Shown here in pieces: positions 4,923 through 11,782 of a stretch of DNA of 12,910 bases. Within the stretch, counting starts at the first letter, position 1, and each line of letters opens with the position of its first letter. The DNA comes from JASMTM01 sp046483075. GTDB taxonomy: Bacteria > Thermotogota > Thermotogae > Petrotogales > Kosmotogaceae. Below the pieces are notes generated by a model. That model was not told the DNA's origin and made no database searches. It was given only the letters and a program-made list of their open reading frames with translations. The translations under genes were made by a program, and so were the position numbers. The stretch covers positions 1 through 12,910 of the forward strand of contig JAWODV010000020.1 of NCBI GenBank assembly GCA_046483075.1, read 5' to 3'.

Positions 4923-6977
4923 ATGGAAACCGAAGAAATAATTGAAGGGATGTATGAAGTAATTAAAACTTTCTACGAGACAGAACTTCTCGAAAATATA
5001 AGAAAAGGAAAGAAATATATTATTATCGATTATAATCATATCTCCAGAACGAACATACTTCTTGCAGATGAATTACTTAACGATCCTGAAGATTTCTTAA
5101 AAGCAGCAGAAGTATGCGCCGAACGCTTCACTGACAAGGAAAAAAATATCATAATAAGAATAAAAAATCTTCCTAAAACACAAAATATCAGGATAAGAGA
5201 TTTAAGAAGCGAACATATTGAAAAGCTTATCTGCATAGAGGGAGTAATACGCCAGAAGAGTGAAATAAGGCCTCAAGTGACATCTTCCAAATTCGAGTGC
5301 CCTTCCTGCGGAAATATAATTCCTGTATTGCAGCTTGACAACAAATTTAAAGAGCCTACCAGGTGCGGTTGCGGCAGAAAGGGAAGGTTCAAAATACTTT
5401 CTAAAGAGCTAATAGATGCTCAAAACATGAGGATAGAAGAAGATTTAAACTCTCTGCAAGGAGGAGAACAGCCGCAAAGGATTAATATCATCATGAAACA
5501 AGACTTAATCACCCCTATGCTTGAACAGAAAGCTTATCCTGGCTCAAAGATAAGGATTAACGGATTTCTTAAAGAAACACCCATAATATTGAGAAACGGT
5601 GGAAAAAGTACAAGATTCGATTGGATTCTTGAGACAAATTATTTCGAACCAGTAGAAGAAGAATTTGGTGCTGTAAAGATAAGCGATGAAGAAAAGAATG
5701 AGATAGAAGAGATAGCAAAAACACCTGGTTTGGTCTATAAATTAGTTAAATCACTGGCTCCGTCAGTATACGGGCACGATAAAATTAAAGAAGCCTTGTT
5801 GGTCCAACTTGTTGGAGGAGTTAAAAAGAGGCTTGAAGATGGAACATTGACCAGAGCAGATATGCACATCTTGCTTATAGGCGACCCTGGAGCTGCAAAA
5901 TCAAAACTACTCAAAAGGATAAATATTGTTGCTCCTAAATCCCGCTTTGTGAGCGGAAAAGGTGTATCTGGGGCTGGCCTTACAGCAGCAGCAGTAAAAG
6001 ACGAATTTATGGGTGGCTGGACACTTGAAGCAGGCGCAATGGTCCTGGCAAATAAAGGGATTATTTGTATAGATGAGCTTGATAAGATGTCAGAGAGTGA
6101 CACAAGCGCAATGCATGAAGCATTGGAAGGGCAGACAGTAACTATCTCAAAGGCTAACATCCAGGCGGATCTTAGATGCGAGACAACTGTCCTATCAGCT
6201 GCAAACCCTAAAACTGGAAAATTCAACCTATACGGTAAATCATATGCTGAACAATTCGGCCTGCCGGTTACTCTTATCAACAGATTTGACTTTATATTTC
6301 CAATTAAAGATATACCAAACACTGATAATGACGAGAAACTGGCGAGGTTTATGAGTGGTTCTCATCGAAATGGTAAAATAGAAGGAAAAAATCATCAAAC
6401 TAAGCCTAAACCGAAAGATGAGCCAAAAGATAAGATAGAAACTATTATGCTCAGAAAATATATTGCGTATGCCAAGAGCAAAACCCCTGAAATCACAGAA
6501 GAAGCTGAAGAAGAATATATCAAATATTACCTAAAGATGAGGGACAGTGGAATAGGAAATGGAGCAGATAAATCTGTACCTATCTCAGCCAGGCAACTTG
6601 AAGCACTAATGAGAACTGCTGAAGCATTCGCTAAGATTAGGTTGAGTGATAAAGTTGAAAAACAAGACTCAAAAAAAGCAGTTGACCTCATGGATTTCTG
6701 CCTCAAGCAAATCGCAATTGACCCTGAAACAGGAACTGTTGACTATGACAAAATATCGACAGGCATAACATCATCTGAGAGAAATAGATTTGTAAATATG
6801 AAGAAAATCATATCTAAATTGATAGACAAACATGGCAGTTTAATACCTATAGAAACAATAATTGAAAAAGCAAAAAAAGAAGGTATTAGTGAAGATAAAA
6901 TTGATGATGTCCTCGAAAAACTTAACCGCTCAGGAGATATATTCGAGCCAAAAAGAGGCTTCATTTCAAAAATATAG
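4923..6977 (+). CDS. mcm: MCM replicative DNA helicase
   Basis: A 684-residue protein with the full archaeal MCM layout. The N-terminal domain contains a zinc site (Cys126, Cys129, Cys148, Cys150) in an OB-fold region. The AAA+ core has Walker A GDPGAAKS (320-327), Walker B IICIDE (380-385), sensor 1 Asn428 in SAANPKTG, the arginine finger Arg454 in LINRFDFIF and sensor 2 Arg557 in SARQLE. A charged Lys/Pro linker lies at about 482-505, and the C-terminal 65 residues form a winged helix. All key residues are present, so the helicase should be active as a hexamer moving on DNA at the fork. It is full length for the family. ATG 4923 lies 7 bases after the previous stop with only a weak AGAGAAG. 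An element-borne copy suggests the replicon supplies its own helicase. Confidence 0.97.
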   Translation: METEEIIEGMYEVIKTFYETELLENIRKGKKYIIIDYNHISRTNILLADELLNDPEDFLKAAEVCAERFTDKEKNIIIRIKNLPKTQNIRIRDLRSEHIEKLICIEGVIRQKSEIRPQVTSSKFECPSCGNIIPVLQLDNKFKEPTRCGCGRKGRFKILSKELIDAQNMRIEEDLNSLQGGEQPQRINIIMKQDLITPMLEQKAYPGSKIRINGFLKETPIILRNGGKSTRFDWILETNYFEPVEEEFGAVKISDEEKNEIEEIAKTPGLVYKLVKSLAPSVYGHDKIKEALLVQLVGGVKKRLEDGTLTRADMHILLIGDPGAAKSKLLKRINIVAPKSRFVSGKGVSGAGLTAAAVKDEFMGGWTLEAGAMVLANKGIICIDELDKMSESDTSAMHEALEGQTVTISKANIQADLRCETTVLSAANPKTGKFNLYGKSYAEQFGLPVTLINRFDFIFPIKDIPNTDNDEKLARFMSGSHRNGKIEGKNHQTKPKPKDEPKDKIETIMLRKYIAYAKSKTPEITEEAEEEYIKYYLKMRDSGIGNGADKSVPISARQLEALMRTAEAFAKIRLSDKVEKQDSKKAVDLMDFCLKQIAIDPETGTVDYDKISTGITSSERNRFVNMKKIISKLIDKHGSLIPIETIIEKAKKEGISEDKIDDVLEKLNRSGDIFEPKRGFISKI

Positions 6978-6988
6978 AAGGTGATAAA

Positions 6989-7174
6989 ATGTATGAAAGT
7001 ATAAGAGATTCCTACGGAAACGCAGATGTAAAGATCAATTTAGGTGGTACTATAAAAGTTTATAATGGTTGTAGTGTAAAACTAAAGGACTCCACGGTGC
7101 AAATCAGAAATGGTAAAAATATTATAATTACACATCTAAGAAATTGTTTAATTGTTGCAAAACCAATGAGATAA
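6989..7174 (+). CDS. Small hypothetical protein after MCM
   Basis: A 61-residue protein preceded by a strong AAGGTGAT (6979-6986), 2 bases ahead of ATG 6989, and 11 bases after the MCM stop, so it belongs to the same transcript. The sequence alternates hydrophobic and polar residues (LGGTIKVYNGCSVKLKD, then STVQIRNGKNIIITHL), suggesting a small all-beta protein. Two cysteines (28 and 53) are too few for an obvious metal site. No family is recognised. Confidence 0.6.
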   Translation: MYESIRDSYGNADVKINLGGTIKVYNGCSVKLKDSTVQIRNGKNIIITHLRNCLIVAKPMR

Positions 7175-7190
7175 TAAGAGTTTATACAAG

Positions 7191-7240
7191 ACCCAATAAC
7201 CCCCTTCCCCTCTCCCCCGCAACCCCCACACCCTAACCCC
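7191..7240 (+). repeat. C-rich tract (G-quadruplex motif on the minus strand)
   Basis: Six C-runs lie close together: C5 at 7200-7204, C4 at 7207-7210, C5 at 7214-7218, C5 at 7223-7227, C3 at 7231-7233 and C4 at 7237-7240. The complementary strand fits the G3+N1-7 quadruplex pattern with short loops; the plus strand could form an i-motif. The tract fills most of the gap between the MCM operon and the next gene. It contrasts sharply with the AT-rich surroundings and marks the start of a C-richer coding strand. Confidence 0.85.
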
Positions 7241-7273
7241 TTACCATTCAAAACCATCCGAGGTCGAAACCCC

Positions 7274-7429
7274 ATGCCAAGTATAACCCCAAGACGACAC
7301 CATAACTACCTGGGACACGGTATGCTCTCTTATCTTAGAGGCGAGAGAACAATCGAAGATAAGGAAAGAAGGCTTACCGCCGAGGAAAACAGGTTAGTCA
7401 AAAAACTCAAGCTTGCTCTCAGAAGGTAG
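7274..7429 (+). CDS. Small basic hypothetical protein
   Basis: A 51-residue frame, MPSITPRRHHNYLGHGMLSY, then a charged helix (RGERTIEDKERRLTAEENRL) ending in KKLKLALRR. It is preceded by GAGGTCG (7260-7266), 7 bases ahead of ATG 7274, and is followed 20 bases later by the next gene. The charged amphipathic C-terminal helix could mediate dimerisation or nucleic-acid binding. I recognise no family, and the gene is short, but its start signal and position in a packed gene string support it. Confidence 0.55.
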   Translation: MPSITPRRHHNYLGHGMLSYLRGERTIEDKERRLTAEENRLVKKLKLALRR

Positions 7430-7449
7430 AGAGCAAGCAGGAAAAGAAA

Positions 7450-8016
7450 ATGACCCAATCAATGCTATCCTCATTCGCAGACAAACACATCTCCCTTGAC
7501 GAGCATAACCAGCAGTCAGGCTTCAGAAGATGGAACAGCCTAATCTATGACTGGGAGGTTGAATACCAGGACTATATACGACCTGATGAAAACTGGCATG
7601 ATGCGCCCGAAGGCTATGTAGAAACCCACGTAATCGTCGAAATCACCGAAGCCCTTGTCACAGCAAGAGACAAGAAATACAAGAAAGTCAAAAGGCCAGG
7701 CTATAAGCTCACCGTCACACAAAACCGACTCCTGCCAGGAGATGAGCAGGAGTGGGAATCATACACAACTCTTGAAGAAGAATACCAAAAAGACAAGCTC
7801 AACAACTGCTTTTCTGCATTCCAAAGAGAACTGCTCAACATCCAGATATGGATAGCAGTCGCAGAATCAAGAGCAAAACTCCTGCCGACAAACTCAGAAA
7901 CTTTCGAGTGCCCCTTCTGCGGCTGGGCAACCAACACCACATCCCATGACATATCATGTATCGGATGCGGCAAAAGATTCTGGGATAGTGAACTGTTCAA
8001 ACCACACATACAATGA
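7450..8016 (+). CDS. Hypothetical protein with C-terminal zinc ribbon
   Basis: A 188-residue protein. Residues 1-150 are acidic, rich in aromatic residues, and match no family I know (WNSLIYDWEVEYQDYIRPDE near the start). Residues 154-173 form a zinc ribbon, CPFCG (Cys154, Cys157) and CIGCG (Cys170, Cys173), close to the C-terminus. The zinc ribbon could bind DNA, RNA or a protein partner. The start is ATG 7450 with a weak AGGAAAAG upstream; Met5 is an alternative. Codons here favour C at third positions more than in the left part of the window. Confidence 0.7.
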   Translation: MTQSMLSSFADKHISLDEHNQQSGFRRWNSLIYDWEVEYQDYIRPDENWHDAPEGYVETHVIVEITEALVTARDKKYKKVKRPGYKLTVTQNRLLPGDEQEWESYTTLEEEYQKDKLNNCFSAFQRELLNIQIWIAVAESRAKLLPTNSETFECPFCGWATNTTSHDISCIGCGKRFWDSELFKPHIQ

Positions 8017-8027
8017 AGGTGATACCC

Positions 8028-8237
8028 ATGCAAAATACAATATCGGATTTCAAGCCTGAAGAAATAAGAAAAAGGAAATCTCAGAAAGCCAAAGACCAAA
8101 AAGTCATAGATCTGCTCGGAAGATACACAGCAGAAATGCTTAAAGACTTTCTCAGAAACGAAGGGGGACACCCGCCTCCTGAATGGGGCGGCGGCGAAAC
8201 CTGGCGGGAAAGCATAGGCACTGACTCCGCGGGATAA
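8028..8237 (+). CDS. Small charged hypothetical protein
   Basis: A 69-residue protein starting MQNTISDFKPEEIRKRKSQK. It has a charged helical region (DQKVIDLLGRYTAEMLKDFL) and a Gly/Pro-rich tail (NEGGHPPPEWGGG). The frame is also open from ATG 8013, which would overlap the previous stop as ATGA. I chose 8028 because GGTGAT at 8018-8023 lies 4 bases before it, the same arrangement as at other starts in this window. No family is recognised. The C-terminal tail is probably flexible. Confidence 0.6.
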   Translation: MQNTISDFKPEEIRKRKSQKAKDQKVIDLLGRYTAEMLKDFLRNEGGHPPPEWGGGETWRESIGTDSAG

Positions 8238-8359
8238 GGAATCATAAAGGGTACATAGGTGGCATACTCCTACAAAATCCCGACAAAAATGTCAACCCCA
8301 TTTCTAACTGTCCGATTTTACAGAAAAATCCAACATAACCACTCAAAAACACAAATCTT

Positions 8360-8389
8360 TTTATATATCCTTTGATATATGAGTATATC
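8360..8389 (+). promoter_or_regulatory. Promoter with phased operator half-sites for the second ribbon-helix-helix gene
   Basis: TTTATATATC (8360-8369) is a TATA-like box about 28 bases ahead of ATG 8393, which has no Shine-Dalgarno. Three alternating half-sites run through it: TATATC (8364-8369), GATATA (8374-8379) and TATATC (8384-8389). Each is separated by exactly 4 bases, giving a 10-base repeat. This is the spacing expected when ribbon-helix-helix dimers sit side by side on one face of DNA. Binding would cover both the TATA box and the transcription start. Confidence 0.6.
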
Positions 8390-8392
8390 ACT

Positions 8393-8533
8393 ATGGCAGA
8401 CAAGATAATCAGAGACATTGACCACCAGACGTGGACACGATTCACAGGCTGGTGCAGGATGAACGGAATAAAGTCAGGACAGAAATTGACAGAGATACTC
8501 AAAGACTTCCTCAAGAAGAATCTCAAGTATTGA
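8393..8533 (+). CDS. Minimal ribbon-helix-helix regulator
   Basis: A 46-residue protein with almost nothing beyond one ribbon-helix-helix domain. Residues 4-10 (KIIRDID) form the strand, 11-23 (HQTWTRFTGWCRM) the first helix, and 27-42 (KSGQKLTEILKDFLKK) the second, with the NG turn between. It fits the family in which the strand residue before 'DID' contacts DNA. The promoter immediately upstream carries phased inverted half-sites, so autoregulation is likely. It probably also controls the downstream string of genes. Confidence 0.75.
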   Translation: MADKIIRDIDHQTWTRFTGWCRMNGIKSGQKLTEILKDFLKKNLKY

Positions 8534-8565
8534 CCTCTGCCTAATTAAGAAACCCCTACCCGAAA

Positions 8566-8961
8566 ATGAAACCCCAAGATGATAAAGAGGAATCCCTTGA
8601 AAATAAACTCAAGAACCAGAAATCCGAAATCAATAAAAAGAAACCCAATCCCTATTCTCCAGCCTATGACAAACACTCTTCCTACGAAACCTTAGATACC
8701 AAGCTATCCCCTGAACAGGCTGACAAATACGACCATCTCAAATCCATCCTCGACCCCTCAAAGTTCTACAAGAACTGCATGTACTGCGGCAGGATATACG
8801 AAGGCGATTATGAGAAAGCCGTCTATCAGAACGGAAAGGGAACCCTCGGCAGGGAGTTCAACGGATACGAAATATCAACAGGCGTATGCAAAGAACCCGA
8901 ATGCCAGGAGAGATATCAACAACAATTGGATGATATTCGAAATTACAAGGTGAAAAGGTGA
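8566..8961 (+). CDS. Hypothetical protein with four-cysteine zinc site
   Basis: A 131-residue protein. The first 50 residues are highly charged and probably disordered (KLKNQKSEINKKKPNPYSP). Residues 71-113 hold a zinc-like site: CMYC (Cys71, Cys74) and CKEPEC (Cys108, Cys113), separated by a loop with GRIYEGDYEKAVYQNGKG. The C-terminus is a basic helix. No Shine-Dalgarno is visible before ATG 8566, which follows a C-rich leader. It overlaps the metallopeptidase start as GTGA, so the two are translationally coupled. Function unknown. Confidence 0.65.
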   Translation: MKPQDDKEESLENKLKNQKSEINKKKPNPYSPAYDKHSSYETLDTKLSPEQADKYDHLKSILDPSKFYKNCMYCGRIYEGDYEKAVYQNGKGTLGREFNGYEISTGVCKEPECQERYQQQLDDIRNYKVKR

Positions 8962-9548
8962 AAGAAAAACTATTAAAAATATTCTCAAAAACCGAAAACG
9001 TTGTATTGGCATGTCTGGCCATAGTAGCGCTGATGCAGGGTATAATCCTGTTTGACTATTATACCCAAGGTAATGAACCCTCTCAGGATATGCCCTTAAT
9101 TCAGGGCGATACTCAGTTAGACATATATGAATACCTCGAAGACTTCGGGTTTAATGGAGTGGCTGTCAGGCTTGACTATAATACAAACCCACCCCATCAT
9201 GAGCACCTTGACACTAAGGCAGGCGAAAGGCGTGTCACAGCATACTACAGCCCAACAGCAAAACTAATCGTACTCCATCCTGACCGCATATCCGGTTCTC
9301 CTATAAAAACCTTATGGCATGAATATGCCCATTATATCTGGTCTGAAGAACTTAGTCCTGAGCAAATGGCAGAATACCAACAAATATATATCAATTCCAT
9401 TACCTTCCCAACCCCATACTCACTGGAAGGGGGCCTGGAGGAAGATTTCACAGAGACTGTGGAAAGCTACAAGACAGAGGTACCAAACCTCGATAAAAAC
9501 CGCATCTCTTTCATGCATAAAATAGATAACCAAAAACTTTTAGGGTGA
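8958..9548 (+). CDS. Membrane-anchored HExxH metallopeptidase
   Basis: A 196-residue protein. A single transmembrane helix (about 14-33, NVVLACLAIVALMQGIILF) follows a basic N-terminus, so the rest should lie outside the cell. The catalytic motif is HEYAH at 121-125; Glu161, Glu162 or Glu166 in GGLEEDFTETVESY is a likely third zinc ligand. The distant 'E-x-F-x-E ... Y' pattern recalls anthrax lethal-factor-like (ATLF) peptidases, by eye only. The start is GTG 8958, supported by AAGGTGA (8947-8953) and the GTGA overlap. It may trim envelope or surface-layer proteins during transfer, entry or exit, but the substrate is unknown. Confidence 0.8.
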   Translation: MKEKLLKIFSKTENVVLACLAIVALMQGIILFDYYTQGNEPSQDMPLIQGDTQLDIYEYLEDFGFNGVAVRLDYNTNPPHHEHLDTKAGERRVTAYYSPTAKLIVLHPDRISGSPIKTLWHEYAHYIWSEELSPEQMAEYQQIYINSITFPTPYSLEGGLEEDFTETVESYKTEVPNLDKNRISFMHKIDNQKLLG

Positions 9549-9554
9549 TAAACA

Positions 9555-9788
9555 ATGATACACATAACCAAAGTGGTAACACGCAATTTCATCATGGATT
9601 TTGTTGCAGTGTTCCAAAACATGATAGGACAGAACCTGACCAGCTACGAGAACATGGTCAATAAAGGTATAGAACAGATACAACAGGAAATAAAAGATAG
9701 AAACCTAACATTGAAATGGTACAGGTATGAGATAACACAACTGACAAACGGCGCAATCGCAATCATGCTCTATGGTGATGAACAATGA
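9555..9788 (+). CDS. Small protein, possibly YbjQ-like
   Basis: A 77-residue protein, starting MIHITKVVTRNFIMDFVAVF and ending GAIAIMLYGDEQ. The order of features (a 'DF-x-A-x-x-N-x-x-G' stretch, then 'YE', then a helix, then 'YR', then a closing strand with YGD) recalls YbjQ/UPF0145-like proteins, which form pentameric rings, but the match is remote and judged by eye. GGTGATA (9544-9550) ends 4 bases before ATG 9555, and its TGA is the stop of the peptidase gene. It overlaps the next gene as ATGA, so the three genes are coupled. Confidence 0.65.
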   Translation: MIHITKVVTRNFIMDFVAVFQNMIGQNLTSYENMVNKGIEQIQQEIKDRNLTLKWYRYEITQLTNGAIAIMLYGDEQ

Positions 9789-10291
9789 AGCTTGGAGGAT
9801 TTCTTATCCTGGCAGTTATCCTCTTTGTAGTAGTGTGCATGTTCACAGGCCAAGCCTTCTACGAGCAAAACAAAGATAATGAAACATTCGGCATCTATAA
9901 TTTTACAGGTGCACTAAACTGGAACTATACCCTCTCAGAAAAAGCCATGACAGAACTTCAAAATCAGACAGTCCTTAACTTTGCCAACAACTCACAGGAT
10001 AGAGTCACAAACATAATCCATAAGACAGTGGATTGGTTGGGCTACACGATGTTCGAGATAGCCAAATGGGGGATAGAATTTGGCTATACTCACCCAGAGA
10101 ATGACTATAAATCAATAATCCACTTTATTAGGATATCAATCTATATAATTATTGCATTTCTCGCCATCCCTGCTATCGCGCCTATATGCGCACTGGCTTA
10201 TCTCTCATATGCAGGAGCAAGAAAAGCCTCCCAATGGATTGCATCAAAAAAAGCCAAATTAAAGAATAATCATAAAACTAAAAAATCATGA
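9785..10291 (+). CDS. Membrane protein with sequon-rich external domain
   Basis: A 168-residue protein with a hydrophobic helix at 4-20, an external segment at about 24-110, a second hydrophobic region (about 111-140) and a basic cytoplasmic tail (KKAKLKNNHKTKKS). The external segment carries five N-glycosylation sequons: NET (32), NFT (39), NYT (47), NQT (60) and NNS (68). Such density suggests a glycosylated archaeal surface protein, and it supports the topology. ATG 9785 follows GGTGATG (9774-9780). No family is recognised. Confidence 0.75.
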   Translation: MKLGGFLILAVILFVVVCMFTGQAFYEQNKDNETFGIYNFTGALNWNYTLSEKAMTELQNQTVLNFANNSQDRVTNIIHKTVDWLGYTMFEIAKWGIEFGYTHPENDYKSIIHFIRISIYIIIAFLAIPAIAPICALAYLSYAGARKASQWIASKKAKLKNNHKTKKS

Positions 10292-10295
10292 TTAA

Positions 10296-10371
10296 CACGA
10301 AAGCCAGAGGGATGTCTTAACCCTCATCATACCACCCCTGGTAGTTGAGCAATACTCTCCCTCTGGTCGTG
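10296..10371. other. Structured intergenic element with long inverted repeat
   Basis: CACG (10296-10299) and GCCAGAGGGA (10303-10312) pair with TCCCTCTGGT (10358-10367) and CGTG (10368-10371), leaving only a 3-base AAA bulge and one G-T pair. Inside, TACCA-CCCC-TGGTA (10330-10343) is a perfect small hairpin. GATG/CATC (10311-10314, 10325-10328) could form another if the outer stem is shortened. The element separates the sequon-rich membrane protein from the next gene. It could be a terminator, a structured RNA or a recombination site; I cannot tell which. Confidence 0.6.
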
Positions 10372-10375
10372 CAAT

Positions 10376-10391
10376 TGATATGATATATAAA
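10376..10391 (+). promoter_or_regulatory. Possible promoter for the right-hand membrane gene string
   Basis: The AT-rich stretch TGATATGATATATAAA (10376-10391) contains TATA-like sequences. The upstream part lies about 25 bases ahead of ATG 10405, while the better-looking GATATATAAA is somewhat too close. A short GGG-CATA-CCC repeat (10392-10401) follows. Confidence 0.35.
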
Positions 10392-10404
10392 GGGCATACC
10401 CAAG

Positions 10405-10956
10405 ATGACAGCAAAAGCAAAACATAGAAAATCTTCCAAAGAAGGTAAAGCTTCTGATAAGAAGCTAACGAAGATAACTGCTAAAGACCTTAAACCGTAT
10501 GAACCTAAAGATTATCCTAAAGACCATATATCTTTTGACCCGGAAGACCTTGATAATGAAAAACTTCAGGAAGCACTCTCTGATGAATTACTTTCCGACA
10601 AAGCGTCACTCCCACTTACAAAACAAGAATTCAAAACCCTTTATATGGGCTATGCCCACCCCGATAAAGGGTGCCTGATAATTCAGATAGTCCTTTCATC
10701 CCTAGCCCTCTTTTTTATGCTCAGTTGCCTGATAACTGGACTGTTAATGCTTTTTGAAGGAATCTATGTAGGGGCAAGCATCTATATAATCATTTCTTCA
10801 ACCTCAGGCATAGTATCGCTCCTGCTTGGGGATTATTATAACCCGAAAAACATGGTGGATGACTATACAGCTTCAATCACACTCTCGCCAAAGCTTGAAA
10901 AGCTAAAGTATGAAACAAAACTTTCAATTAAGAAATTCCACAGATCAGGAGATTGA
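10405..10956 (+). CDS. Two-helix membrane protein with charged N-terminal domain
   Basis: A 183-residue protein. Residues 1-30 are Lys-rich, 31-88 are acidic and soluble, two transmembrane helices follow at about 91-113 and 120-143, and a soluble tail at 144-183 ends in FHRSGD. With a basic N-terminus, both ends are probably cytoplasmic. No family is recognised. No clear Shine-Dalgarno precedes ATG 10405. It overlaps the region of the next gene by a few bases if that gene uses its TTG start. Confidence 0.65.
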   Translation: MTAKAKHRKSSKEGKASDKKLTKITAKDLKPYEPKDYPKDHISFDPEDLDNEKLQEALSDELLSDKASLPLTKQEFKTLYMGYAHPDKGCLIIQIVLSSLALFFMLSCLITGLLMLFEGIYVGASIYIIISSTSGIVSLLLGDYYNPKNMVDDYTASITLSPKLEKLKYETKLSIKKFHRSGD

Positions 10957-10967
10957 GACAACATAAA

Positions 10968-11138
10968 ATGCAAAAAGAAAGAATAACACTCGCTGAAATA
11001 TTCAAGGAAGGCGGACAAATAGAAATCGCTTTCCCTAATCCGAAGGATGTTCAGTCTTTTGAGATATACGGATTCCTTAAATGCTATTTGAAAGAACTCG
11101 AAAAAGACCTGATTAATTCAATGGAAAAAACAAGGTGA
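10968..11138 (+). CDS. Small hypothetical protein
   Basis: A 56-residue acidic protein: MQKERITLAEIFKEGGQIEI, then AFPNPKDVQSFEIYGFLKCY, then a helix. The frame is also open from TTG 10953, with AGGAGA directly abutting it, too close for a ribosome binding site. I prefer ATG 10968, though its own signal is weak. The TGA stop (11136-11138) lies inside the GGTGAT of the next gene, which ties their translation together. Function unknown. Confidence 0.5.
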   Translation: MQKERITLAEIFKEGGQIEIAFPNPKDVQSFEIYGFLKCYLKELEKDLINSMEKTR

Positions 11139-11144
11139 TAACCA

Positions 11145-11501
11145 ATGCTATTCGACAACCAAAAAATAACCGTGAACATGAACGGCAAAGAGTTCATGGA
11201 GTATGAAAGATACAGAAAAGAAAAAGGTATCAGGATACCAAAAAAGCTTAAAGAAGCACTACCTTATTTTATCTTCGCATTACTTGGAATATTGATTATT
11301 GCAGCGCTAATCTCTGACCTTGACTATGAAAAACCTTTAAGCATGGAAGAACAGTTCTATGGCAATTCGTATAATCTTAAAGATTATACCTGGAACGAAA
11401 TAGCCAAATATTCAGTCATAAAAATGTCTCCAATCATAGTAATCTGCATCTTAATAGCATGGGTAATTCATGGAGTGGGCTTCCATGTGATAAAAAGGTG
11501 A
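11145..11501 (+). CDS. Two-helix membrane protein
   Basis: A 118-residue protein with a charged N-terminal domain (1-38, rich in Lys), one transmembrane helix at about 40-57 (PYFIFALLGILIIAAL), a short external loop with acidic residues and a Tyr/Asn motif, and a second helix at about 95-112 (SPIIVICILIAWVIHGVG). Both ends should face the cytoplasm. AAGGTGAT (11133-11140) lies 4 bases before ATG 11145. No family is recognised. It sits in a row of small membrane proteins, which suggests a multi-subunit envelope complex. Confidence 0.65.
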   Translation: MLFDNQKITVNMNGKEFMEYERYRKEKGIRIPKKLKEALPYFIFALLGILIIAALISDLDYEKPLSMEEQFYGNSYNLKDYTWNEIAKYSVIKMSPIIVICILIAWVIHGVGFHVIKR

Positions 11502-11506
11502 TAACC

Positions 11507-11782
11507 ATGATAAAAGAAAAGATGGACGAAGACGATAGAACAAAAAGAAGGCTTAAAGAGTTTGAGAAAATAAAAAACACGGGCACGTCAACAGAGTTTG
11601 ATAGTGGATACCAAAAAGCAGTAACAGACCTCCTCAAGTTCATCAAGAAACAGAAACAACAGCGTAAGAAAATATACACCCTGAACAATGTATCGGTATC
11701 TCCAAAGATAGCTCTCAGCATACTGACAGAGATAATAAAAAATATCGAGAAAAAATTCCTGAAGAAAAAAGGTGATAGATAA
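11507..11782 (+). CDS. Small charged helical protein
   Basis: A 91-residue protein, starting MIKEKMDEDDRTKRRLKEFE and ending IIKNIEKKFLKKKGDR. It is very Lys-rich and should be largely helical, possibly coiled-coil. The start is ATG 11507, chosen because AAGGTGAT (11495-11502) lies 4 bases upstream; the same frame is open from ATG 11459, but that lies deep in the previous gene. Its TAA shares an A with the next ATG (TAATG), and GGTGAT inside its own 3' end serves that next gene. Confidence 0.65.
   Translation: MIKEKMDEDDRTKRRLKEFEKIKNTGTSTEFDSGYQKAVTDLLKFIKKQKQQRKKIYTLNNVSVSPKIALSILTEIIKNIEKKFLKKKGDR

Noticed and set aside
5735..6322. 195-codon open frame on the minus strand
   Set aside because: It lies wholly within the MCM AAA+ core, whose motifs are intact on the plus strand. 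It has no start signal and its protein looks like antisense translation.
7701..8171. 156-codon minus-strand open frame
   Set aside because: It is antisense to the zinc-ribbon gene and its neighbour and has no promoter or start signal.
10296..10371. tRNA gene
   Set aside because: The length and cloverleaf-like fold are suggestive, but the T-loop consensus, D-loop GG and a proper anticodon stem are absent on both strands.
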